Assembly (NCBI GenBank): GCA_013696425.1
Contig: JACCYP010000017.1
Location: 1 to 11,204, forward strand
Reading direction: 5' to 3'
DNA length: 11,204 nucleotides
DNA from: Thermoleophilaceae bacterium
GTDB taxonomy: Bacteria; Actinomycetota; Thermoleophilia; Solirubrobacterales; Thermoleophilaceae
The notes below the pieces were generated by a model, which worked only from the letters and a program-made list of their open reading frames with translations, made no database searches and was not told where the DNA came from. This document shows positions 6,048 through 11,204 of this stretch, in pieces; within the stretch, counting starts at the first letter, position 1, and each line of letters starts with the position of its first letter. A program made the translations under genes and the position numbers.

Positions 6048-6143
6048 TTGATCAGCGTGGTCGTCGCCGCGCGCGACGCCGCGGCGACCATAGGGCGCAC
6101 GCTCGAGTGCCTCGCTGGCCAGGATGTCGAGGAGGCCTACGAA
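6048..6143 (+). pseudogene. N-terminal remnant of a GT2 glycosyltransferase
   Basis: From TTG 6048 the frame gives LISVVVAARDAAATIG, then RTLECLAGQDVEEAYE. This is the first strand-helix unit of a GT2 domain, which is normally followed by a second strand with a VVDD-type motif. That strand is absent. From about 6144 the frame reads unrelated Arg-rich residues and stops at 6195-6197. Upstream, the same frame has no ATG or GTG before TAG at 6012. GTG 6022 is in another frame and meets TGA at once, so the 5' end may also carry a frameshift. It faces away from the flippase and cannot encode a working transferase. Confidence 0.72.
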
Positions 6144-6145
6144 CG

Positions 6146-6250
6146 GCGATCAGCGTCTCGACCCAGGTCGAGACCGACGGCAATCCCAGCCGGCTGACGT
6201 TCAACCTCACCGAGACCGACGGCAAGTGGCGGATCGACGCCGTCGGCTGA
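6146..6250 (+). pseudogene. C-terminal remnant of a small secreted-type protein (NTF2/DUF4878-like)
   Basis: A second frame, offset from the GT2 remnant, encodes 34 residues to TGA at 6248-6250. They include VSTQVETDGNPSRLTF and TETDGKWRIDAVG. Alternating beta-strand residues ending in a GxWRIdxVG-type strand recall the C-termini of NTF2-like and DUF4878-like secreted proteins. No start codon or upstream part of such a gene exists here; the preceding sequence belongs to the GT2 remnant. A 14-base repeat (GAGACCGACGGCAA at 6170 and 6212) encodes the two ETDG turns. The family call is tentative. That this is a truncated coding end is better supported. Confidence 0.5.
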
Positions 6251-6276
6251 GCACAGGAGGGCCGGGGGCGCGGGGC

Positions 6277-6282
6277 TAGAAT
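6277..6282 (+). promoter_or_regulatory. Putative -10 box (TAGAAT) upstream of corA
   Basis: TAGAAT fits the TAnnnT pattern and lies in the short gap before corA, 44 bases before its ATG. No convincing -35 box lies upstream. It would give a leader of roughly 38 bases. Confidence 0.35.
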
Positions 6283-6326
6283 CAGTACCGAGGCCGCATC
6301 AATGCTCGACGACCCGCTCAGACGCC

Positions 6327-7322
6327 ATGCCGAACCTGCCAAAGCCACGTCTGAGGCGCTCACGCGCCGGGTCGCCCGCGCCCGCGCCAGCAGCCGGGCC
6401 CGCTGAGCCCCGCGTAGAAATCCTTGAGCACGAGGGACTGCGCTGGATCAACATCGAGCGGCCGGGCGCAGCGGAGCGTGCATGGCTCGAGGAGCGCTTC
6501 GATTTCCACCCCCTGGACTATGAAGACGTCGCCTCCCGCAACCAGCGGCCGAAGGTCGACGAGTACGACGACTACCTCTTCATGGTTCTCCACTTCCCGG
6601 TGTTCGACAAGCAGGTCGGGCGCCTGAACGCGGGCGAGCTCGACATGTTCGTCGGGCCCGACTTCCTCATCACGATGCCGAACGCCTCGCTCCAGCCGGT
6701 GGAGTACCTCTTCGAGCGCTGCCGCACCAACGAGGCCTTCCGCGAGGGAATGTTCTCCAAGGGCGCCGGCTACCTGCTCTACAAGATCGTCGACGACTCC
6801 TTCGACTACTGCTTCCCGATGCTCGCGAAGATGGGCAACAAGCTCGACCGCGTCGAGGAGGACATCTTCGAGGGCCGCTCCGCGGAGATCGTGCGCGAGA
6901 TCTCGAACGTGAAGCAGGAGGTCATCAACTTCCGCAAGATCATCCGCCCCCAGCGCTCGGTGCTGCGCGACCTCGAGCGCACCAAGCAGCGCTACCTCGC
7001 CAAGGACATGGACATCTACTTCGACGACATCGTCGACGCCTCCGAGCGCATCTGGGACGTGCTCGAGAACTACAAGGAGGTCGTCGAGGCGCTCGAGGAC
7101 ACCAACGAGTCCGTCCTCTCCCACCGCGTGAACGACGTGCTGCGCGTGCTCACCGCCTTCAGCGTCGTGATCCTCCCGCTCACCCTGATCGCGAGCCTGT
7201 GGGGCATGAACGTCGGCGTGCCCGGCGAGGGCGAGGAGGCCGCGTTCTGGCTGATCCTCGCCGGCATGCTCTTCCTGCTGGTCTCGATGCTGTCGTACTT
7301 CCGCCGCCGCGGCTGGCTCTAG
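6327..7322 (+). CDS. corA: CorA family divalent-cation (Mg2+/Co2+) channel
   Basis: This 331-residue protein has the complete CorA plan. The N-terminal ~25 residues are basic and Pro/Ala rich. A cytoplasmic alpha/beta domain follows (about 30-150, with LFMVLHFPVF and GPDFLITMPN), then a long charged helical region (about 160-270). At the C-terminus are two membrane helices, about 275-292 and 306-325. The signature GMN of the pore mouth is present in SLWGMNVGVPGE (290-301), followed by a short acidic loop. It would form a homopentamer importing Mg2+, possibly Co2+ or Ni2+. The start is ATG 6327. No Shine-Dalgarno precedes it, but no other in-frame start lies nearby. It has no evident tie to the glycan genes and is probably a chromosomal neighbour. 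It converges on the GT-C gene with 51 bases between the stops. Confidence 0.95.
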   Translation: MPNLPKPRLRRSRAGSPAPAPAAGPAEPRVEILEHEGLRWINIERPGAAERAWLEERFDFHPLDYEDVASRNQRPKVDEYDDYLFMVLHFPVFDKQVGRLNAGELDMFVGPDFLITMPNASLQPVEYLFERCRTNEAFREGMFSKGAGYLLYKIVDDSFDYCFPMLAKMGNKLDRVEEDIFEGRSAEIVREISNVKQEVINFRKIIRPQRSVLRDLERTKQRYLAKDMDIYFDDIVDASERIWDVLENYKEVVEALEDTNESVLSHRVNDVLRVLTAFSVVILPLTLIASLWGMNVGVPGEGEEAAFWLILAGMLFLLVSMLSYFRRRGWL

Positions 7323-7373
7323 ACGCCGAACCCGCATCAGAGCCCGAGCGGTTGGCTGCCACGACCCCCGGGT

Positions 7374-9437
7374 CTAGCCCGGCGCCCTGTAGAGGGTCAG
7401 GAACTCGCTCTCCACCACGGGCTCGTATCCGAGCTCACGGGCCCAGGCGCGTGCGCGGTCATGGGGACCGGCGGGGTAGGGGCAGCTGGGCGCCGCGCCG
7501 CCCGAGCCGGCGAGCACGAGGTCGTAGACCCCCGCGCGCACCGCGCGGTCGAACTCCGCCTTGGTCGGGTACTCGCGCAGCTGGCCGTCGACGGTCGGGC
7601 CGATGAACTCGACCTCGTTGCCCAGGCGCAGACCGAAGGACGGCCACGCGGGCCCGAGGGCGCGAACACCCCAGATGCCGGCGAGGCCGACGCGCTGGCC
7701 CTCCTGTGCGTTCTTGGCGATGTAGGCCACGGGCGCCTCCATGTCGAAGTAGCGGGCGTCGTTGAAGTCGCGCTGGCGCACGTGGCCCACGGCGGTGACC
7801 GCCACCAAGCCGATCACCACGGCGCCGGCCAGGGCGGCGCGGCGGGTGCGCACGCCGAGGCGCGGAAGCACGTAGCTGCGCACCAGCCAGACGAGCGCCA
7901 GCGCCAGGACCACGAGCAGGCCGACCTTCACCACGAGGCTGCGCTCGAGGTCAAAACCTCGGCGGATGCCGTCGGCCAAAGCCACCAGTGCCACGGCCTC
8001 ACCCACCACGCGGCCGCGGCCGAGCCGCCCCACCAGCCAGGGCGCCACCATCGCGGCGCTCACGAACGCGGGCAACAGGTAGCGCGTGTTCGCGTCGATT
8101 GCGATCGGCATGCCCTCGAGCCCGAGCGCGGTGTAGGGAGTGACCGTGTAGATCGCGGCGAGCACGAACGTGAGCAGCGCGAGGGCCAGCACCGGCCCGG
8201 ACCGCGGCCGCCGCAGGGCGAGCACCACCGCAGCAAGCACGCCGAGTGCGAGCACGAGCCCCGGCAGCGCGAAGAACTCGCGGTATGCGGGCCACACGTA
8301 GTCGCGCAGCACGGCGCCGTCGGTCAGGTAGTCGGAGATCGTGAAGCCCGCGCACTCGCGCACGAAGTCGCGCGGGGCGTCGAAGATCGTGAGCCCGCCC
8401 ACCTTCACCGGCACCGGGTTGAACGGGTTGCTCGACTCGACCCAGTTGCGCACGAGCCAGAACCCCCCGACACCCAGCGTCGCGAAGCCCACGATCAGCG
8501 CCGGGCGCACGAACGGCCGCCGCGTCAGCAGGCAGGCGCCGGCGTAGATCACGATCACCGCGAGCGCCGCGGTGATGCCGTACCACTTCGACCCGAAGCC
8601 GAGGCCGAGCGAGATGCCCGCGAGCAGAAGGTCCGAGCCCGCGCGGGTGCGCCACGCGCGCAGCAGGAACAGGATGCCGGCGCCGAAGCCGGCCATGAAC
8701 AGCGGATCGGTCATCGTCCCCTGGTAGGCGGGGTCGACCACGACGGGCATCGAGGCGAGCAGCGCGGCGAACAGCACAGCCGTCGCGCGCGGCGCGCCGA
8801 TCTCGACCGCCGCGGCGTAGATCGCCACCGCCGCGAGCGCCACCAGCGGGAAGTCCACGAGGCGCACGAAGGCATCGTTCTCCCACGGCAGCAGCGCCGC
8901 GAGGGTCACCACGTCGCCGCCCTGAGGGTAGTTGCCGTTCGCGAGCAGCGGGACGAACTGGTCGACCCGCCACATCGTGCCGTCCTGCACCCACTTGCCG
9001 ACGTTCGGGAGATGGTGGGTGAGGGTGTCGAGGCCGGTCGAGGGGATAACGGTGCCCGCCCAGGCGGCGCTGAGGGCCCACACCGACGCCGCCCCGGCGC
9101 CGATCGCGGCGATGGCCCAGGAGGCGCGTCCGCTCGGGGGCACCGGCGCACGCGATGGCTGGATCGCCGCCGGCGCCGGCTTCACGAACAGCGCGACCGC
9201 TGCGAGCACCGCGAGCCCGCACACCAGCGCCGAAACCTGCGAGAGCACGCCGAGGAGCCCGGGCAGCATGTGGACCGCTGTCACGAGCGCGATGCCGAGC
9301 ATGGCCGCGGCCACCACCGCCTCCGCGCCGCTCAGGTGCGCCAGCCGGCGGCGCATGAGCAGCACTCCGGCGATCAGTGCCGACCCGGTGGTGCCGGCGA
9401 ACAGCACCATGCCGAGGAGATGGTCGGCGAGGCTCAT
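7374..9437 (-). CDS. GT-C fold polytopic membrane glycosyltransferase
   Basis: This 687-residue protein has about 11-13 hydrophobic segments and a C-terminal soluble part of roughly 120 residues. The first large outer loop carries GLDTLTHHLPNVGKWVQDGT (135-154), with an acidic residue (D137) where GT-C enzymes keep their catalytic Asp. TMTDP (241-245), GSKWYG (282-287) and RNWVESSNPFNPV (330-342) are further loop motifs that look conserved. Such proteins (ArnT/PMT-like) use polyprenyl-phosphate sugars on the outer membrane face; donor and acceptor are unknown here. The C-terminal domain, with GGAAPSCPYP and WARELGY, recurs as a remnant at 784-906. ATG 9437 has no Shine-Dalgarno but lies 8 bases after a minus-strand TAGGGT box, suggesting a leaderless mRNA. 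It is divergent from the third GT2 gene. Confidence 0.88.
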   Translation of the reverse strand: MSLADHLLGMVLFAGTTGSALIAGVLLMRRRLAHLSGAEAVVAAAMLGIALVTAVHMLPGLLGVLSQVSALVCGLAVLAAVALFVKPAPAAIQPSRAPVPPSGRASWAIAAIGAGAASVWALSAAWAGTVIPSTGLDTLTHHLPNVGKWVQDGTMWRVDQFVPLLANGNYPQGGDVVTLAALLPWENDAFVRLVDFPLVALAAVAIYAAAVEIGAPRATAVLFAALLASMPVVVDPAYQGTMTDPLFMAGFGAGILFLLRAWRTRAGSDLLLAGISLGLGFGSKWYGITAALAVIVIYAGACLLTRRPFVRPALIVGFATLGVGGFWLVRNWVESSNPFNPVPVKVGGLTIFDAPRDFVRECAGFTISDYLTDGAVLRDYVWPAYREFFALPGLVLALGVLAAVVLALRRPRSGPVLALALLTFVLAAIYTVTPYTALGLEGMPIAIDANTRYLLPAFVSAAMVAPWLVGRLGRGRVVGEAVALVALADGIRRGFDLERSLVVKVGLLVVLALALVWLVRSYVLPRLGVRTRRAALAGAVVIGLVAVTAVGHVRQRDFNDARYFDMEAPVAYIAKNAQEGQRVGLAGIWGVRALGPAWPSFGLRLGNEVEFIGPTVDGQLREYPTKAEFDRAVRAGVYDLVLAGSGGAAPSCPYPAGPHDRARAWARELGYEPVVESEFLTLYRAPG

Positions 9438-9445
9438 CCGCGCGG

Positions 9446-9451
9446 ACCCTA
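9446..9451 (-). promoter_or_regulatory. Putative -10 box (TAGGGT) of the GT-C gene
   Basis: On the minus strand TAGGGT ends 8 bases before ATG 9437, a spacing that puts the transcript start at or next to the ATG. It is one arm of an inverted repeat whose other arm is the -10-like box of the divergent gene. No -35 box is clear. Confidence 0.45.
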
Positions 9452-9459
9452 CCGGCGGA

Positions 9460-9465
9460 TAGGGT
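9460..9465 (+). promoter_or_regulatory. Putative -10 box (TAGGGT) of the GT2-rmlC operon
   Basis: TAGGGT on the plus strand mirrors the minus-strand copy at 9446-9451, with 8 bases between them. A transcript starting about 7 bases on would carry only a very short leader, and most of the GGGAGGT ribosome-binding site would be at its 5' end. The same inverted repeat could instead be an operator. Confidence 0.4.
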
Positions 9466-9468
9466 GGC

Positions 9469-9475
9469 GGGAGGT
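9469..9475 (+). promoter_or_regulatory. Ribosome-binding site GGGAGGT fixing the TTG start
   Basis: GGAGG at 9470-9474 lies 7 bases before TTG 9482. It decides the start of the GT2 gene, whose frame is open further upstream (a start at 9377 is possible but lies inside the divergent gene). Confidence 0.75.
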
Positions 9476-9481
9476 AGGCGT

Positions 9482-10231
9482 TTGGACGCGGTCACTGTCA
9501 CAGCCAACGACGGCGAGCACATCCGGCGGATGTTCGAGAACCGGATGCTGGTCGACTCCTTCGACCGCGTGATCGTGGTGGACAACGCCTGCGACGACGA
9601 CTCCGCGGAGATCGCGCGCGCCGGCGGGGGCACGGTCGTGCGACGCGAAGAGCGCGGCGGGTACGGGCAGTGCATCAACACCGGCTACCGCGCGGTCGGC
9701 GGGGGCGAGTTCTTCTGCGTGCTCAATCCCGACATCCTGTTCCTGGAGCCGCGCACGCTCGAGCGGCTCGTCGAGCACTTCGACGAGCCGCACGTGGCGC
9801 TCGTCTCCCCCGGTCTCGTGCTGCCCACCGGCCAGCTCCAGGATTCGGCGCGCACCTGGCCGACGCCGCTCGACCTGCTGCTGCGCCGCTACGACATCGA
9901 CCCGCTGCGAGGCGCGATACGCCACGGCGGCGACGTGCCCTGGACCGTCGGCGCGTTCTGGGTCGCGCGCCGCTCAGCGTGGGACGAGGTAGGCGGCTTC
10001 GACGAGCGCTTCTTCCTCTACTTCGAGGACGTGGACATCGCCTACAGGCTGCGCGAGCGCGGCTACAGCGTGCGGTTCGACCCGTCGGTGAAGGCGATCC
10101 ACAACTTCGGCGCGGCCAGCCGGAGCAGTGTCACGACATTCGCCGGGCGCCACCACGTACGCAGCGCGACGATGTGGTGGCGTGATAATCCGCGCTTCAT
10201 CCTCACCCGAAAGGCACCCCACCGCCAATGA
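9482..10231 (+). CDS. GT2 family glycosyltransferase (rhamnosyltransferase-like)
   Basis: From TTG 9482 this is a 249-residue GT2 enzyme. Motifs in order are AVTVTANDGEHIRRMF (3-18), VIVVDNACDDDS (30-41), GGYGQCINTGYR (59-70), the metal-site region VLNPDILFLEP (80-90) with N-P-D in place of DxD, DVPWTVGAFWVARRSAWDEVGGFDE (151-175) and LYFEDVDIAYRLRERG (179-194) with the ED base. IHNFGAASRSS (206-216) resembles the HxxG end motif of rhamnosyltransferases. It has no membrane span. The start is fixed by GGGAGGT at 9469-9475, and residues further upstream read as antisense of the GT-C gene. Its TGA overlaps the ATG of rmlC (ATGA), so the two are translationally coupled. This makes rhamnose from the dTDP donor a reasonable guess for the transferred sugar. 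Confidence 0.93.
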   Translation: MDAVTVTANDGEHIRRMFENRMLVDSFDRVIVVDNACDDDSAEIARAGGGTVVRREERGGYGQCINTGYRAVGGGEFFCVLNPDILFLEPRTLERLVEHFDEPHVALVSPGLVLPTGQLQDSARTWPTPLDLLLRRYDIDPLRGAIRHGGDVPWTVGAFWVARRSAWDEVGGFDERFFLYFEDVDIAYRLRERGYSVRFDPSVKAIHNFGAASRSSVTTFAGRHHVRSATMWWRDNPRFILTRKAPHRQ

Positions 10232-10788
10232 AGAGAATCGATACTCGCCTCGAAGGACCCGTAGTGGTCGAGCCCACCGTCCACGGCGACGAGCGCGGCT
10301 TCTTCCAGGAGACCTACCGCCGCAACGTCTACACCGAGCTCGGGATCGCCGACGAGTTCGTGCAGGACAACCACTCGCGCTCCTCGCACGGCATCGTCCG
10401 CGGGATGCACTTCCAGATCGGCGCCGGGATGGCCAAGCTCGTGCGCTGCGCCCGGGGCGCGATCCTCGACGTCGTGGTGGACCTGCGCGTCGGCTCGACC
10501 ACCTTCGGCGAGTGGGAGGGCTTCGAGCTGAACGACAAGAATCACCACCAGCTCTACTGCCCGGTCGGCTTCGCGCACGGGTTCGCGGTCACCAGCGACC
10601 TTGCGGACGTGAACTACAAGTGCAGCGGCTACTACGACGAGTCGATCGAGCGCGGCATCAAGTTCGACGACCCCGCGATCGGCATCGAGTGGCCCGACGT
10701 GACGCTCCAGCCCTCCGAACGCGACGCCACGGCGCCGACACTCGCCGAGGTGAAGGACGAACTGCCGTTCCGCTACGACGCGGGCTGA
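10228..10788 (+). CDS. rmlC: dTDP-4-dehydrorhamnose 3,5-epimerase
   Basis: This 186-residue cupin is the expected size for RmlC (RfbC). It converts dTDP-4-dehydro-6-deoxyglucose to the L-lyxo epimer, the third step to dTDP-L-rhamnose, in the cytoplasm. Visible family motifs are GDERGFFQETY (20-30), QDNHSRSSHGIVRGMHFQ (46-63) with the catalytic His at 61, KLVRCARGAILDVVVDLR (70-87), QLYCPVGFAHGFAV (108-121), YKCSGYYD (130-137) and FDDPAIGIEWP (146-156), which carries the Asp region of the catalytic pair. The start ATG 10228 overlaps the stop of the upstream GT2 by four bases. The final 16 bases overlap the 3' end of the convergent rmlD. rmlA and rmlB are not in the window. Confidence 0.96.
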   Translation: MKRIDTRLEGPVVVEPTVHGDERGFFQETYRRNVYTELGIADEFVQDNHSRSSHGIVRGMHFQIGAGMAKLVRCARGAILDVVVDLRVGSTTFGEWEGFELNDKNHHQLYCPVGFAHGFAVTSDLADVNYKCSGYYDESIERGIKFDDPAIGIEWPDVTLQPSERDATAPTLAEVKDELPFRYDAG

Positions 10789-11204
10789 GCGAGGTACTCG
10801 GAGAGCGCCTCGCGCCACGGGCGCAGGGGCGTTAGCCCCAATGAATCTGCGCGCGGGCGCGCGAGCACGCCGTTGAGCGGCCGCGCCGCGCCGCCCTCGG
10901 GCACCGTCGTGGTGACGGCGTTCACCTCGGCCTCGACGCCTGTCTCCTCGAGGATCGCGAGCGTGAACTCGTGCCACGAGCATTCGCCTGAGTTCGTGAG
11001 GTGCAGCACACCGTCGACGCCCTTCCCCACGGCCTCGAGCGTGGCCGCGGCGAGGTCGGGCGTGTACGTGGGCGTGAGCCGCTGGTCGGTGACCATGGTG
11101 ACCTTGCCCTGCTCCTTCGCGCGGGCGAGCATTCGTTGGGGGAAGTTGCCGCCCTTGGCGGCGTTGCCCTCGGCGCCGTAGAGGCCGGAGGAGCGGATCA
11201 CGAT
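10773..11204 (-). CDS. rmlD: dTDP-4-dehydrorhamnose reductase, C-terminal part
   Basis: The gene enters from the right window edge and ends at TAG 10773-10775, leaving 143 residues. They match the C-terminal half of RmlD (RfbD), which reduces dTDP-4-dehydro-L-rhamnose with NAD(P)H to dTDP-L-rhamnose. Visible are IRSSGLYG, GGNFPQRMLARA, QRLTPTYTPDLAAATLEAV, GVLHLTNSGECSWHEFTLAIL and the family ending RPLNGVLARPRADSLGL with LRPWREALSEYL. The Rossmann nucleotide-binding part and the YxxxK catalytic residues lie outside the window. GTG 11201 is an internal codon, not the start. It faces rmlC tail-to-tail with a 16-base overlap, so the two rhamnose genes are not one operon here. Confidence 0.93.
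   Translation of the reverse strand: MVIRSSGLYGAEGNAAKGGNFPQRMLARAKEQGKVTMVTDQRLTPTYTPDLAAATLEAVGKGVDGVLHLTNSGECSWHEFTLAILEETGVEAEVNAVTTTVPEGGAARPLNGVLARPRADSLGLTPLRPWREALSEYLAQPAS

Noticed and set aside
6170..6225. 14-base direct repeat GAGACCGACGGCAA (6170 and 6212)
   Set aside because: Both copies are in the same frame and encode two similar ETDG turns in one protein fragment. Two copies alone do not indicate a repeat element.
6360..7337. 325-codon open frame opposite corA
   Set aside because: Low-complexity Val/Glu/His/Leu residues in the antisense frame of a well-supported corA.
7368..7382. CCGGG-TCTAG-CCCGG as a terminator between corA and the GT-C gene
   Set aside because: Only a 5-bp stem, no T-run, and it includes the stop codon of the minus-strand gene. 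Too weak to annotate.
9377..9481. Upstream start for the third GT2 gene at 9377
   Set aside because: The extension is antisense of the GT-C start region and Arg/Gly rich. GGGAGGT correctly placed before TTG 9482 fixes the start.
7461..9572. 703-codon open frame on the plus strand opposite the GT-C gene
   Set aside because: Its residues are dominated by His, Arg, Glu, Gly and Ala with no domain, as expected for the antisense frame of a GC-rich gene. The minus-strand gene has clear membrane segments and motifs.
7999..9681. 560-codon open frame on the minus strand
   Set aside because: It is Arg/Ala/Gly-rich, runs out of frame through the GT-C gene and crosses into the divergent GT2. It is a frame shadow.
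1..11204. CRISPR arrays, tRNA or rRNA genes, restriction or toxin-antitoxin systems
   Set aside because: I saw no regularly spaced repeats, no tRNA-like clover sequence and no characteristic protein motifs of such systems on either strand.

Overview
The window is GC-rich bacterial DNA with many GTG and TTG starts. Its protein style (GT-C membrane proteins, GT2 enzymes, a MOP flippase, rmlC and rmlD) recalls actinobacteria of the Thermoleophilia (Solirubrobacterales or Gaiellales). That placement is an impression from protein style, not a computed result. The region is a cell-surface polysaccharide locus that includes dTDP-L-rhamnose genes. It looks heavily rearranged: intact genes are interleaved with truncated gene remnants, and the coding strand changes nine times in 11.2 kb.

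Layout, left to right. 2-109 (+) is the 3' end of an IS481-type transposase. 106-774 (-) is a complete SAM methyltransferase. 784-906 (-) is only the last ~40 codons of a GT-C membrane protein whose intact paralogue lies at 7374-9437. 905-995 is a long imperfect palindrome touching the break point of that remnant. 1168-1683 (+) is a methyltransferase remnant that has lost its SAM-binding motif I. 1684-2637 (+) is a GT2 glycosyltransferase, overlapping tail-to-tail with a left-handed beta-helix acyltransferase at 2556-3224 (-). 3250-4203 (+) is a second GT2. 4204-4443 holds nothing I recognise. 4444-6009 (-) is a Wzx/MOP-type flippase. 6048-6250 (+) joins the start of a GT2 gene to the end of an unrelated small-protein gene. 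6327-7322 (+) is CorA. 7374-9437 (-) is the GT-C protein. 9482-10231 (+) is a third GT2, overlapping rmlC (10228-10788, +) by ATGA. rmlD (10773 to the window end, -) converges on rmlC.

How the genes fit together (inference): RmlC and RmlD would make dTDP-L-rhamnose. The GT2 enzymes would add sugars to a lipid-linked glycan on the cytoplasmic face, and the acyltransferase and methyltransferase would decorate it. The flippase would move it across the membrane, and the GT-C protein would add sugars outside from a lipid-phosphate donor. CorA, a divalent-cation channel, looks like an unrelated neighbour.

I found no CRISPR array, tRNA or rRNA, and no convincing new defence or metabolic system. The most interesting signals are the decay scars, the palindrome at 905-995, and compact divergent promoters with TAnnnT boxes very close to start codons, which suggest leaderless mRNAs.
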